Numbered from the stretch's first letter, positions 9,591 through 21,503 are shown. The stretch: DNA of 64,000 nucleotides from Apostichopus japonicus (GCF_037975245.1 NC_092577.1:22594398-22658397), one strand, 5' to 3'. Numbers and translations are program-made. The notes: generated by a model from the letters alone, not told the origin.

Positions 9591-9600
9591 GTCTGCTCCG
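9591..9600 (-). promoter_or_regulatory. TATA box (TATATAAAGG)
   Basis: Minus-strand TATATAAAGG, 71 bp before the ATG at 9520. It matches the layout of the TATA boxes at 8241 and 8675. Confidence 0.5.
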
Positions 9601-10440
9601 TAATAGCGTCCTCTCTCTCAAACTTTTTGACCTTTGACACAATCATCTCACTCTTAGAACATCATACATACAATCTGGTCGGACGATCGATATTCGATCA
9701 TTGTTTATTGTACAAACCATCGATAGAACTTTATACTAATCCTCATTGATTTTCTACATGGACCACAATTTGCTGCACAGTGTGCTGTGCTTTATGTACA
9801 GTTCTCTATATATGCATGGTACACCGTACGGCATATACACATATATAACTGTTACAAACCAGTTCAAGCCATTGTAATTTGCTTTGGATATCGTCTTGGT
9901 TAATTTTTGGTTGTGTTATCGGCTCACGTTTTAATTTTTCTGACATCTGTGCATTTCGTCAATATAATTTGAGACACATACGCGGAAGGATTTTCGTTCG
10001 GCAATGAAACATTTTACGAAACATCGACCTTATTGAACATGAAGAATGCTGAATAAAATCGTCATCAACCTGTTTTTGAATGTTGCACAGACAAATCTAT
10101 CTACAGTCAAGCAGCCAAAATCAACTGTAAAAGTTATTTGCAAAACACGCTTAACACTTCTTTACTTTACTTATTTCTGTCCGCAACATCTTTCTATAAA
10201 GGAAGTCACGGTTTTTAGCGCAAGTTAGTAACATAAGCGTAAAATGACAGTGAGTAAATCGAAACGGGAAAATATCAAAAAGCAATGAATAACCACAAAA
10301 GCGATTAAGCGATTAGAAGAAACCATAGTTTAAGAAGGAAAAAACAGAAGGAAAAGTATCAAGACATGTCAGTTAAAGTGGGATGAAGGTAAACTCGTCG
10401 ATACAATTACGAGAGGTTCATTCGCGGAGTAGTGTAAGTG
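9601..10440. other. non-coding stretch, no gene seen
   Basis: AT-rich. Short inverted motifs occur near 9812-9850 (TATATGCATGG, CATATACACATATATA). No coding signal or RNA gene was found. Confidence 0.4.
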
Positions 10441-10442
10441 TT

Positions 10443-11410
10443 AGTTAACCTTTGGTGACTTCGGATCACATGACCGTTAACTTTGAAATTATTCCCATAT
10501 ACCATTTGCAACTTGTCCAAAAATATCAACCGTGTCACACCTTGGAACTGGGAGTTATTGCATTATGTCTGAAAATGAATTTTCACCTCGAATAATTTTG
10601 CACATGAAGGTCACACGGGTGTCAACCCATTGACATTTTTGATGGGAAGGTATCTTTGATATCCAAATCTAGCATCAAAACCAGACACTTTCTTTTTTGC
10701 TTGTTCCTCCCTAAATAAGCACATTTTTTCTAATGTGACCTTTGACCTTGGTTTCAGATGTAGTTTTATCTCCTGATTAAAAAAAACAACACGACAAGTC
10801 TGTACACCCATCCTAACTCCAACCGAAAAACTTTGACCCCATATAACTTCGCACACGAAGGTCGCACGGGGGTCAACCTATCGATATTTATGATCGGAAG
10901 GTACCTTTGACATCTGAAAATAGCATCGAAACTGTAAAAATCCCCAAAATACGTAAAGGTCACAAGAAGTCAAATTGAGGTCAAGGGTCATCCAGATGCG
11001 GGTCGACAATTGGATTACATTGAGGCAACTCCCAACCCTAACGGACAATTCGTTCTGAAGTTATTGCAAAAATACTATTTTTTTTTCATTTATTAACCTT
11101 TGGTGACCTCGGATCACATGACCGTTAACTTTGAAAATGTTCCCCTAACCACTACCAGCCTTTTCGCACATTGGCACTGGGAGTTTTAATATTTTCGGTT
11201 TTTGGACCATAACTGACCTTTGGTGACCTTTGTGGGCACCAAAAACAATAGGGCACACCTTCTCCATATGGCGGATCTATACTCCAAGTTTGGCCTCAAT
11301 CCAACATTCCCTTATTGAGATAGAGCGTACCCAAGCAAGTGTCACAGACGCACACACATACACACACACGCCAACCTGACTACACAGGTTCCTTTTGCTA
11401 AAGCAAGGAA
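10443..11410. repeat. interspersed repeat with internal duplications and a hairpin end
   Basis: The phrase CTTTGGTGAC-TCGGATCACATGACCGTTAACTTTGAAA occurs at about 10449-10485 and 11099-11135. A second phrase (CACA-GAAGGTC-CACGGG-GTCAACC, then GGAAGGTA-CTTTGA-ATC) occurs at about 10602-10660 and 10852-10910. The unit ends in a CA microsatellite (11348-11372) and a hairpin whose arms are GGTTCCTT and AAGGAACC (about 11387-11413). Such hairpin-plus-microsatellite ends are common on non-autonomous mobile repeats in marine invertebrates. No coding content. Confidence 0.55.
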
Positions 11411-11413
11411 CCA

Positions 11414-11945
11414 AAAATCCGGTCAGAAAAAATGACGGGTCCCAAAAAATTTAGTCGCAAAGATAATGTGGTCCGAAAAATGGGGGGAAAAAAGCCCCCA
11501 CCCCCCAAAAAGAAATGTTGGTCCAAAAAAATTGGTACTACCCCCGAAAAAAAAGTGGATCCCTAAAAAGTAGGGGCCCCAAAAATTGAGATCCCCCTAA
11601 AAAAAATTAAGAAAAATGGGGGTCCAAAAGAAATGAGTCCCAGCCAAAAAATTGGGTCCAAAAACATTAAGTACCGCCAAAAATTAGGTCAGAAGAAATG
11701 TTGGTCCCAACAAATTTGTTTTCCCCCAAACAAATTGGGTGCCAAAAAATGAAGTTGACCAAAGACATTTGGTCCGAAAAATGGGTCCAAAAAAGGTATC
11801 TCTAGACAAAGTACCCAAAAATTGGGTCCGGAAAAAATGGATCCCAAAAAATTGGGTCCGCAAACAAATTTGGCTGAACAAAAATTGGGGCCGGAAAAAA
11901 TTGGGTCAGAAAAAAATGGGTCCGAAAAATTTTGGCTCAAAAACA
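11414..11945. repeat. degenerate purine-rich minisatellite (unit ~15-20 bp)
   Basis: A long run of variations on AAAAAATTGGGTCCG. Translations of any frame give monotonous peptides (PKNWVRKK or FFGTQF-type), which is why long frames appear here by chance. The strand asymmetry is extreme, with A/G-rich plus strand. Confidence 0.75.
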
Positions 11946-12454
11946 ATCCAAGAGTCCCAATGTAACCGTATTGTCACTATGCACGCATACAATTTAGGCA
12001 ACAGGAATCGTTGATACTGGTCCTGGTATGGCTGTTCACGTTTGTCACTCTTTAATGTAGCGTCAATACGGACGCTTCTTAGTCGTCTTGACCGTTATAT
12101 TATGTCATGGAAATTTGTTCATGTGTTTTTATTAACACAACTATCAGTCCCGAGGAATATCAGAGCTTGAGGTTGATAATTCTGATAGGTAGGCCACGCC
12201 CAGAATTCATTTGTGCGCCCCAGGTCAGTAATTTACAGCTCCTGACCAATTGACACAAACCATCATTTATGCCTAATTGGTCTAACTTCAAGTACTAGCA
12301 GCTGCAGTGTGCCTGTTAAACGCTGTGCGTAGGCTACTTGTAAAGTTGTTGAAAATAAATTGAAAAAAATAAATTCGTTTCTTCGGTCTTCTTTTCATTC
12401 CAGTGCCAAATTTTCATTACACGAAACCTCGAAATATACAATTACAGATGTAAG
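11946..12454. other. non-coding stretch, no gene seen
   Basis: No supported frame, RNA gene or repeat boundary was recognised between the minisatellite and the next repeat module. Confidence 0.4.
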
Positions 12455-12560
12455 TTATATGGTCCGGGAAGTGCCATTTCCTGCGATCTGGGAGGCATTA
12501 TTGACCAAAATTTCTTTTGTACGCTCCGCGCCAACCGCTGCTGGCTCTCCGCTTAGATAG
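12455..12560 (-). repeat. interspersed repeat module, copy 3
   Basis: The reverse complement reads CTATCTAAGCG, GGTTGGCGCGGAGCGTAC, then TGCCTCCCAGATCGCAGGAAATGGCACTTCCCGG in pieces. It matches the modules at 2741-2850 and 3225-3330. It lies next to a truncated LINE copy. Confidence 0.55.
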
Positions 12561-12601
12561 TGTGGCGTACAAATACAGAACAAAACCACATCCACCTTCG
12601 C

Positions 12602-12695
12602 TTGACCTGAGTTTCGTTTTTCAGAATGGGATGGTTCGGTAGTGCCGTTTGGCCGTGACGTTTTGTATCCCGCATGGCGGATCACGTAAAAAGCA
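12602..12695 (+). mobile_element. very short 5'-truncated LINE 3' end, third copy
   Basis: 94 bp matching the last part of the element at 1995-6355, ending CACGTAAAAAGC. Flanked by CACCTTCGC at 12593-12601 and 12696-12704, a 9-bp target duplication. It lies just downstream of the minus-strand LINE ORF1 remnant. Confidence 0.85.
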
Positions 12696-12717
12696 CACCT
12701 TCGCGTATTTCTTTGGC

Positions 12718-13199
12718 GTGTGGTCAAAGTACTTTCCAGTATGGCAGGTGCGTCAGAACATTGCTTGACCCCCCACTCTTTATCATAAAGACATAAGAGG
12801 AGGGACAAAAACGAAAAACATGTCCCTCCTTCCCACAGAGTGAGCACAACTTCCCTTGGGCAAGCAGAGGTATCATGCCCAAGACGAAGGCAGCGCCCAC
12901 ACTTTTTGTTTGGGCAGCCCTTGGCTTCGTGCCCGGTCTCCCCACACCTGAAGCAGGCCGGGAGCTGACCGGGATAACGCACGTGAGCTTTACGCCAGGC
13001 AATAAACAGGAAGGAGGGGAAATCCTGCTTCAGGTCGATCCGAACCTGTCGGTGCCCGTTCAAAACCCCAGGGGTCTGTGCATAGGAGCACATTTTGGTA
13101 CCCTTGACAGCCCCAAACCGACCTAAAACAGTTGCGACAAGTTCCTGACGCACCTCTAGTCCTACGCGGATGACAGTTGCCCATACGGAACGTTCGTAT
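12718..13199 (-). pseudogene. LINE ORF1 C-terminal part with two CCHC zinc knuckles
   Basis: Minus-strand translation runs YERSVWATVIRVGLEV, VLGRFGAVKGTKM, GVLNGHRQVRIDL, then CFRCGETGHEAKGC and CGRCLRLGHDTSAC, two canonical C-x2-C-x4-H-x4-C knuckles. This is the RNA-binding ORF1 (Gag-like) protein of an L1/Tx1-type LINE. The N-terminal part lies 1.45 kb away at 14653-14871, and a 1.4-kb segment separates them. No ORF2 follows, so only a fragment is present. Confidence 0.75.
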
Positions 13200-14615
13200 T
13201 GTTACAGAAATTTGACGTATAAGCCTAGCAGATTTGTTACTGTTAATTTGTTTCGTTCTGTATTGAGCTCGGGCTGTTTACTATTCTTATTTTGATTTTT
13301 CCCGTCTCGGGCCCCAGACCTTTAACCCTTTTCTCTTTAGATCTAAGGAAGCTCACCGTGTTTTCCCAGCAGTGTAGACAGTTTTCCAAAACAAAAAGGG
13401 AAGCCGCTTCCTGCGTGCGCGCGCTTCGGCATACATCAAAAACATAAAAGGGGGTCACCGAGTTGAGCTATTCAAGCTACTTGGTATAAAAAGGATTGGT
13501 TTATTGTTCGTAAGAGGCAGACGCCCAAAAGTTGTGAAAGTAGTCAGTTAGCGCTAAGTTGCAATCGTTTACTGCAATATTACTCATGTGTACTCTCTAC
13601 ACGGATCTCTACTGTGATACTTGTGTATCAAGGAACCGTTATTGTGTTTCCTGTCTCTACCTGGTGACCGGTGATTCTAGACATTTTACTTGGTAATGAT
13701 TTTCATTTGTTTTCTTTTATGTGTTAAGGTAACTTGAGAATCTGAAAAAGCTACGAATAAGCCGTTAGTACCCGTCAATGTTATATCGACCGTGTCAGCG
13801 AAGTGAACCAATAACGATAGTATATTTGTTTGTCTATCTATCTCGACCAAATATAATATTAAAGTTGCCAGAATTACTTGTGATGTTACCCTAAAATTTA
13901 CAAGGCTGGAGCATTATCCTAGCTCAGAATTCAATGCGGTATATTGAGAAAGATTGACGTACAAGTACTGAAAAATAACCTAGGGCTGAAGCTCGACCAT
14001 CTCCCTATTTTGTGAATATGTGTATTTAAGACCCGAATTATACCTGGGTTTCAGTTTAAGCTCTCAGGATTTGCGAGACACAGTGCAGCTCGCACTATTT
14101 GCGAGAAACAGCCCAGCTCGCAAGTTGCAAGACACAGCCCAGCTCGCAGGATTTGCAAGACACAGCCCAGCTCGCAGGATTTGCGAGACACAGCCCAGCT
14201 CGCACTTATTTGCGAGATACAGCACAGATCGCAAGCTGCGAGAGACATTCCAACTCGCACGGATTTGCGAGATACAGCACAGATCGCAAGCTGCGAGAAA
14301 CATCCCCGCTCGCACTGATTTGCGAGATACAGCACAGATCGCACAGCACAGAAGTAGCGGGAAACAGATCAGCTCACAGGAATTACGACTTTTAGGGTTC
14401 GCTCGCATATTGCGAGTTATTGTCAGAACTCGCAGGGGCTGCGAGGTTTGGTCTACACTTGTATTTCTTTTGGTACTGCTTTACTTCCAATAGTGTTGTA
14501 AATGAGTTAAGCCATGTATTATGCCCAAAGATGTATTGCTACCATTTAACTCATCTTAAAGCGTTTGAACATTGATTGGAGGATTAATTGATGTACTTCA
14601 TTAACCATTGTAACA
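13200..14615. other. 1.4-kb segment splitting the LINE ORF1; possible solo LTR
   Basis: It begins TGTTACA and ends TGTAACA, a 7-bp imperfect inverted terminus of TG...CA type. About 285 bp in, there is a TATA box (GGTATAAAAAGG, about 13481). This could be a lone LTR of an old retroelement with a minisatellite in its distal half. No target duplication is visible at its edges, so the call is tentative. Confidence 0.3.
14063..14345. repeat. 28-bp tandem repeat (minisatellite), ~9-10 units
   Basis: The unit is close to GCGAGACACAGCCCAGCTCG plus CAGGATTT. Later units alternate with a second version (GCGAGATACAGCACAGATCG), giving a 57-bp higher-order period. Because 28 is not a multiple of three, the three frames rotate, and long chance frames appear on both strands. 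Confidence 0.85.
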
Positions 14616-14652
14616 GGCGAAAGTGTTTTCTTTTGAACAAAGTTTTTAGACA

Positions 14653-14871
14653 TTACTTGAACTCTTTGGCTGATTTTTCAAGACTCTGTGTTCCGACTTG
14701 ACTATACAATTCGGTCGGCGTTACAGTATGGAGTAACTGCAAAGCATCAACCTCTCCAGGCACAACAACACCGGCCTTACTTTGCAAAATACTAAAAACT
14801 TGCACCGGTGGAACCGCTTGTTCACCAGTGAAGGTCAAGTAAACAATTTTCGAATGACGGCGCGATGCCAT
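14653..14871 (-). pseudogene. LINE ORF1 N-terminal part
   Basis: 72 residues from ATG (MASRRHSKIVYLTFTGEQAV...) that resemble the start of L1/Tx1-type ORF1 proteins (TFTGE, PPVQVF, PGEVDALQLL). Same strand as the zinc-knuckle fragment at 12718-13199, and probably the same original ORF. 14880-15060 upstream would be the 5' UTR. Confidence 0.5.
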
Positions 14872-15110
14872 GATACCGAAGGTGGCTAGGCCACAGAGGA
14901 GGCTGGTTTAACACAAACGATATACGAACTGACGCACGAACGAACACAAGCTATCACACCCGCCTGGCGGGAAGTATAGCACAGTACAGTCACAATTAAT
15001 AACAGCTGTAATAGATGGCGAGAGCGAAAACTCGTCCGCACTCCACGACAGCCAACTGCCAAGGCATTTGAGACACTACAATATTCCCTACAGCGAATTG
15101 ATGAAACAAA

Positions 15111-18100
15111 TTATGTAAGCTCATTTTTGAAATACATTTCATAAATAAGATTAATCATTTTCTTCACGGTGTTATGAAACATAATATTTAGGTTGGCATT
15201 AAAATTATTAAGTTGGCTAGCACACCGGCTTTTCCAAGTAACATATTTAGAAATGTTCAGAATAAAGTAGAATCCCTTCTTTGCATTTATTAGAAGAACC
15301 ACTTCCAAGCAATGTTATTTATATGGATAATTTTAGTGACTTCAGAGAATGTTGACTTTACAACAATTGACAAATAGGTAAGTCATAGTTTCATTGGTAG
15401 CTTTACAAAATGTGCATGAAGGCGAATCTAATATTTTAAATTTGAATGAACTAACATTGGTATATAAAATATTGTGCATTATCTGCAAGTCAATGTCGGC
15501 ATCATAAAAGCTTTATGGAGGTTTGTAAATATTTGTCCATCTATTATTAAAACAAATGTCACCATAAACCTTTCTCCATTGTAATCCACCAATTGGTGTG
15601 CAGTGAAGCTTAGTTCGAAGTAGGAGAGTGGCTTTTTTGCAGGAAATATCACACGCATTGATAGTGTCGGCGCCGTTAACAAAAGTAATAATACACGCAA
15701 CTTCCGGCTGTCAGGACACAACTTTGTCTGAAGAATAAATATCGACTAGCCACTGTTCAGGGTAAGGCATCAATTATAGTGTTGATGTAACCCTCCACGT
15801 CGTTGCACGAAATCGGATTATCGGGGTCAGTTAAAGAGATGCATTCATGCACTGCTGCAGCCGTTAATTGAGCCGGGATAATCTCATACATTAGATCGCT
15901 TACTCTACTGATCCCACCATCAATAAAGCAACGATTAAAAAGAGTTGTGCCATTGGCGTCACGAATGAGGGGATTATGGAACAAGGGTTGGAATAAAATA
16001 TCCTCTCTAGTTAAAGGCTCACAGAAGTGGCCGTTGGTAATTTTCTTCCAGGCGAACAACATTTCGCGATAAAAGGGCCGAATGGATGAAAGTGATTTGC
16101 TGTTAGGAATGACCTGGAAGATACTCACATCAAGGTGCATGTTTTCGTAGTGATTCAAACATAAATATTTAATGTACCATTTAACATTTTACTTATGAAT
16201 TTAATTGTAATAGCATCCCGAACAATTTCTATATCTCTTAAATTAAGACCTCCTTTCTCATGCGGGTAACAATAGGGTGGAATATTTTATGGGGCTCTTC
16301 TTGCCGCGCCAAATAAAATCGAAAATACTTTCACGCATAGTCGTAATAACCCAGTCTAAACAAGTCTACAAATAAATATTGAATTAATAACAATCGATTT
16401 ACCTCTGGTAGTAATACACTGAACTTATTCACTTTATCTTTCCAATAAACAGTTTCTGCCAACACTCTGTTGTTGCCAATGGCAACCCCAAGAACTTCAA
16501 TATAGTCGTTTCTGACGGGGAAGTCGAAGTCATGACAATTAATTTAGGAATTCCCAAAAACCAAAAGCTCGGTTTTGTCTAGGTTGCACTTGGAACCAGA
16601 TGCATGTTGATAGAGTCTAAGCACTATAAGTATAGAATAAATGATGGTAATGCTGGACACAAAGAAAGTTGTGTCATCGGCATGCTGAAACACTTTCACC
16701 TCGACGTCACTAAATTTGATACCTGAAATAAGTGGACAATTCGTAATCGCTTCATGTAATGGCTCGGCGCTTTGAAGGTATAGGATTGCCCGTAACGGGC
16801 AACCCTGGCGGACTCCTCTCTGAATAGAAAACTCTTTAGAAATGAAGCCATTGTACTTTAGAGGTTTTGTTAATAATAATAATAAATACTACTAACCTCT
16901 AATGATAGTTCTGTCTAGTTTAACCCTCCTTGGATGGGTCCAGGGAACTTGATCTGCCAGTTCCAAGATAGATCCGTATAATAAAATCCTTAAAATGAAT
17001 AAATGGATAACTGAATCCGAAGCGCTAGTAATTAGGTGGGTTGCAATTGCTACATCCCACACATAAAATTTCCGGTGGATTCCCGAAGATTATACAAAGA
17101 ATATACGAATTTATTTAGCCAGCTATCGCTGTGGTGTAGGAGATGGTATATATCGTAGTGCTAAAATAATATTACGGCTTAGAGAACAACCTTCGCTGAC
17201 CGATTCACTGAACGAAGTGGCTGATAAAATATGTCGCTCTACACTTGAACTTATGACCCCAAAACTTTCTCTCGTTGGACATTGGTCCTCTTTGTTCAAG
17301 TTTACTATAAATGGGAGTGGAGATAAGCAAGAAAGTTGGGCGACAGAATGTCTATAAACAAAATAAGTAGGCTGTTCCACTTTGCGAGAGGGAATATATA
17401 GGCTCGCTTGCAGTGCGGTCACTACAGTACTTAATGCAAATATAAATGTTGTTATATAAAATCTTTACCCACATACGAAAATTAGGGCCGAAACCCATTT
17501 TTTGGCAGAACGTCATATATATAGGTGTGGTCGACCCTATCAAATGCTTCATATTGGTCGATTTTAAGCGCTGAGTATATTTCAATTATTTTCATTCACA
17601 TTGCTAATAATATTCTGCATAATTAAAACATTCTTAGTAATATCACGACCTGGAATGCAGCAAGTTCGATCATTTGAAACTATATTATGGATGACTTTCG
17701 AAACTCTATTTGCTAATGACTTGCTAATAATTTTATGGTCAGTATTTAATAAACAAATCGGTCTGCAATCATTAAGGCATCTAAGAATCATTTTTCTTAG
17801 GAATTAAAGTTAAAACACCAGTTTTCATAGAAGAACAAAGTTCATTATTCTGAAATATTTCGATAACAAGTTTTGCGAAAATGTCGGTGAATTCACGCCA
17901 AAATACTTTCAAGAATTGTACAGCCATCAAGTCCTGGGGTCTTATTTGGTTCCATTGGGAAGAGGGAGCTCTTCAATTCTTCGAGGGATAGGTCTTTATC
18001 GCACAGATCGTCTTGTGGAAGGGATTTTGAAAGATTATTGATTAATTCCTCTCTATAACTTCCATCAGTAGCTTCGCTTGAGTAGAGTTCTGTGTAGTAT

Positions 18101-18171
18101 TTTGTCTGTTCCATGATAATTTCCTGTTGGTCGCTAATAATGTCGCCATCGTTGGTTATTAATTGACGCAT
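15111..18171 (-). pseudogene. Tx1-like ORF2: RT and C-terminal domain (copy 1)
   Basis: In minus order: EELKSSLFPMEPNKTPGLDG (RT entry, about 17930), CLNDCRPICLLNTDHKIISKSLANR, DRTCCIPGRDITKNV, QKMGFGPNF-WVKILYNN, then after the 567-bp insertion the QRGVRQGCP motif (about 16820) and FQHADDTTFF (about 16680). The C-terminal part has AWKKITNGHFCEPLTREDILFQPLFHNP (about 16030) and DLMYEIIPAQLTAAAVHECI. These align motif by motif with the copy at 51042-56243. Frames are broken repeatedly. Confidence 0.8.
16860..17426. mobile_element. 567-bp insertion in the LINE, 6-bp target duplication GTACTT
   Basis: GTACTT flanks both sides (16854-16859, 17427-17432), and LINE coding (ICIKY / YNGFISKEF) is continuous across it. 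On the minus strand it starts TGTAGTGACCG and ends AACCTCTA. The start resembles an LTR (TGTAGTG, as in the BEL element at 43.8-50.9 kb), but the other end is not CA. Family unresolved; a solo LTR of another family is possible. Confidence 0.65.
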
Positions 18172-18499
18172 TACTTTTCGTTTTTCTCCACAGTTAAGAA
18201 GAATTTAGTTGACTTCTCGCCTTCTTCGTACCACTGGATTTTAGATCTGGGATCAGCACCGTTTATTTCGTTATTCATTAATGTGTTCATTTCATTTTCA
18301 AGACATTTAAGGAGAGTGCAGTGATAGTCCGTGAATTTCTCTGCTTTGTATTTCTCCTAATCGATTTGCTTTGTTAATTTCTTCTTTGTTCTTTGCTGTA
18401 GCTTACGTTTTATTTTGCTGTATCTAATAGAGGTGATTTTAATTCTCTCTTTGAGGTAATCATACCACTTCCGAAAATTAATTTCATAGTAAATATTAT

Positions 18500-18996
18500 G
18501 AATTTTCTCCTCGTTAATAAGATTACGGATTTAAAAACAATAGCTTTCATCGAGGAGTAATGAGTTATTTAAAATCCAATAACCAGGACCCCTGGGTATA
18601 AATGCGAGATCTAGATGAAGTTCTACAATGTCATGATCGGAAAAGGGATACTTTGTATGTTGACAATTAATAACATTATGGATAATACGTTTTGACATTA
18701 AAAATCTGTCAATCCTGGACGAACGGCGTCCGTCGACAGTATCTGTAGACCAGGAGAAATTAGTTGTCAGGATTGCGTTGCCTCCAGATATCGATGAGTT
18801 GATGTTCTATCATGAGGTCGTTGAGTGGTTTGCGGGAGACATCGGGAAGTGGTTTCACCGGGTATCTGTCTTTATATACCTTTCAAATATTGTTAAAATC
18901 ACCGGTTATAATGAGTGGTGTTTTTTTTATGAGCAATTTTCTCTTTCAAGTCTACGAAGAACGACTTTCTCTCCAGAGGAATATTTGGTGCATAAA
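18500..18996 (-). pseudogene. Tx1-like ORF2 endonuclease, C-terminal half (copy 1)
   Basis: Minus-strand reading starts NVYAPNIPLERKSFFVDLKEK directly at the edge of the 4.1-kb insertion. It continues past SRIDRF and the SDHD-type motif (about 18620-18720) to a WILNNSLLL-type segment near 18560. It is the second half of the endonuclease that begins at 23485. Confidence 0.75.
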
Positions 18997-19488
18997 CGTT
19001 TGTAGCACCCCTAATTTTTTGGTAAATTAGGAAGTACTAGAATTTAGATTTCCCCTTCCCTGTGATAGGTTCCCCCTACAAATTCTCGGGTTCTCTAGGA
19101 GTTCAATGGCCTGTCACTTCATTGCAGGAAGTTGTAATGACTAAATCTGTATTCTTGGAATGACATTGCTTTGTCCCCCAAGTGTACCAGAGAGTAAAAC
19201 CACCATAACCCATTAGTGAGCTAAGCTGTCCCCAGAGTGAGAGAGACCTTCTGCAAACAGGTGACCCTCTGTTCACCTGTTTGTGTATGAACTTGTTCTC
19301 TGGGACTACGTCACTAAGTTGTTTACACCTGTTGTCTTAGTGGTTATTTGAGGAATGTTGGTGTTTTCCGGTACTGAGTAGGCCGATCAGCTGGTTCATT
19401 TATCTCCTTATTTGGGCTGGGCAGGAAGTTGTATTGTCTTAGGGTACTGTCCCCTGGCTCTATAAGAAGGCCAGTTTACCAGCGATCT

Positions 19489-20332
19489 GTGCCACTCACT
19501 CGACAGCCCTCAGCCGTCGTTAGGATGTCGGAGACATCATCATTACAAATTACTCTTTAATTTCTAAACAGGTATGAACCACTTTGTATTTTTCAGAAGT
19601 AAGCTTCTTAAGTTTAATAGTAATGTTCAGTTACTCTGTGATGGCTCCAAGCACACAGATATGTTTTCTATCTAATTTAATTAAAGTCATACCATCGATT
19701 GATATACTTTACCATCCGTTGTGTAATTTAGTATAACTATGTGTTTCATTGATAATGATATATAGCAAATGTTGTTTATCCCATTATGATTATTTCTGTA
19801 TTGTGTACCCTATAAGTTACACTAAGCCTATACATGATATGCTACATGTATACTACATTTTACCCTTTTGTGGAATCCATATTAGCTGATGTATGTTCTG
19901 TACAGTAGCTCCCTTGGTGACAGTCCTTGTCAGAGGTTGACCCTAAATAGTTTTGCTACTATTTGTTGGTACATATGATATGTTTATGAGAGACTTATCA
20001 TGTAGGGTATATATTGTGTTATGTTATTTTAGTATTTAGTTGTCTATTAGGAACATGCTAGTAATTGGGTTAGGGCAATTAGCACTTGACTGAGACTTAC
20101 TGCATTGGTGTCCGTCATTGACTGCCACGTCGGCTAGATGTGGGGCTTATTATTTAGCCTTAATGATTAGAGTGTACTTGTTGTAGAATTGTCCCATATT
20201 TTATTTGGCACTGAGCCTATTGTATTGTTTATTTCGGTATGTAAGTTGTGCCACTCACTCGACAGCCCTCAGCCGTCGTTAGGATGTCGGAGACATCATC
20301 ATTAGAAATTACTCTTTAATTTCTAAACAGGT
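19489..20332 (+). repeat. 84-bp direct duplication in the left LTR-like half
   Basis: The segment starting GTGCCACTCACTCGACAG and ending TTTCTAAACAG occurs at 19489-19571 and 20248-20330, differing at one or two bases. The first copy is followed by GTATGA, a good splice-donor sequence; the second is followed by GTCCTTGG. It lies just downstream of the TATA box, where the transcribed leader (R region) would be. Confidence 0.75.
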
Positions 20333-20843
20333 CCTTGGTTTGGGTGGGCGTGTCTAAACGTCCTGGTCTTAAGATGCCCCCTCCCCACCAGGCCATGATG
20401 TTTCCCGGACTCGAAAGACGGCCGAACGGGTCTAGAGAGGGAGTGAGCCCCAGCCCCCAGCTATATAGTGGTCCATTCCGAAATTGGATTAATTGTACTT
20501 TTATTGTTTAATTATGTTGACAACTAGTGACAGTTGTTGTTTAATACCGTTGTTAACCTCCATTTGTTATTTTCTTTCTTCATGTCGTAGTTATGAATAT
20601 ATACCGCATAACTAAACATACGCTTTTGTATTATTCTGTTTGTTTGTATGTTGACTCAGACGAGCCAGTAGTTACAGCAGTAGTAAGGTAGGGTCCTTAT
20701 ACGTCACGAGGCGCATTGTTGATATGTGCGGTTACGGACATCGAGTATCTAGGTGCAGGTAGTTGACCTCATTACAGCCGACGAACCCCCGCTTCCCTAA
20801 AGGCTAATGTTCCCTGGATGGGAGCGATCAACCTGGGGTTATA

Positions 20844-20861
20844 TGGCGCCCAACGTGGGGC
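20844..20861 (+). other. primer-binding site for tRNA-Lys (18 nt)
   Basis: TGGCGCCCAACGTGGGGC is complementary to the 3' end of tRNA-Lys1,2 (CCA included), the primer used by several retrovirus and LTR-element groups. It is the best single evidence that the surrounding insertion is LTR-related. Confidence 0.75.
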
Positions 20862-21503
20862 TGTAATTATTAGAAAGGTAATAAGTGTAATTATTAGAAA
20901 GGTAAAGGTAGTAAATTTGTAACGCTACTCCACGACACCTACGATCAGGGAACAGCAGGGTTTGGGGCGTCTACTATGAACCTTGTGGCCAGCTAGTATA
21001 GGGACGGAAACTTAATGGAAAACATACACAAATCAGTAGGCAGAAACATTTATATTAGAGTAACGACGGGCTTCTGTATTCAATAGGCATAGCAACCACT
21101 CAAAAACACATATAATCAAGGAGCAGTGCTGATCTACCTTTAACTATACGGTTTGTATACATTATAAACACAGATAATAACAACTACAACTCGGTTTGTG
21201 TGGGTACAAATGCATTAGAACATTCCCACAACCTCAAACAAGGCAAATACGATAAACTCTCCCTCTTGTAGCCCGTTACGACTAACGAGACTATAAAGTT
21301 AACAAATACTACACTCGAACATATCCGCTGTCATTCCGATCCAGCGTCTTAGACCGGTCGGGCAACCATCGGGTGGAGTAGCCCCTTCCCTATGACAGTA
21401 TGTACCAGCGTCTATAGGGACGACCGGCGTCTATAAGTATTGACCAGCGTCTAATTGCCCAAGGCCATCAACAGTATGTGTTTAACAAGGTACACACAGT
21501 AAA

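Noticed and set aside
11689-12014. Frames of 65-91 aa on both strands
   Set aside because: Products of the purine-rich minisatellite with monotonous composition.
14063-14345. CRISPR-like array
   Set aside because: Repeats are directly adjacent without spacers and degenerate, and the genome is eukaryotic.
14020-14493. 157-aa plus-strand frame with repetitive LRDTAQLA-like peptides
   Set aside because: It is a translation of the 28-bp minisatellite; similar long frames occur on the other strand and in other frames.
13200-14615. Confident solo LTR call
   Set aside because: Ends and TATA box fit, but the expected direct duplication of flanking bases is absent.
19489-20332. Spliced-leader RNA gene
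   Set aside because: The leader-plus-donor pattern is suggestive, but there is no Sm-site, the copy number here is two, and it lies within an LTR-like insertion.
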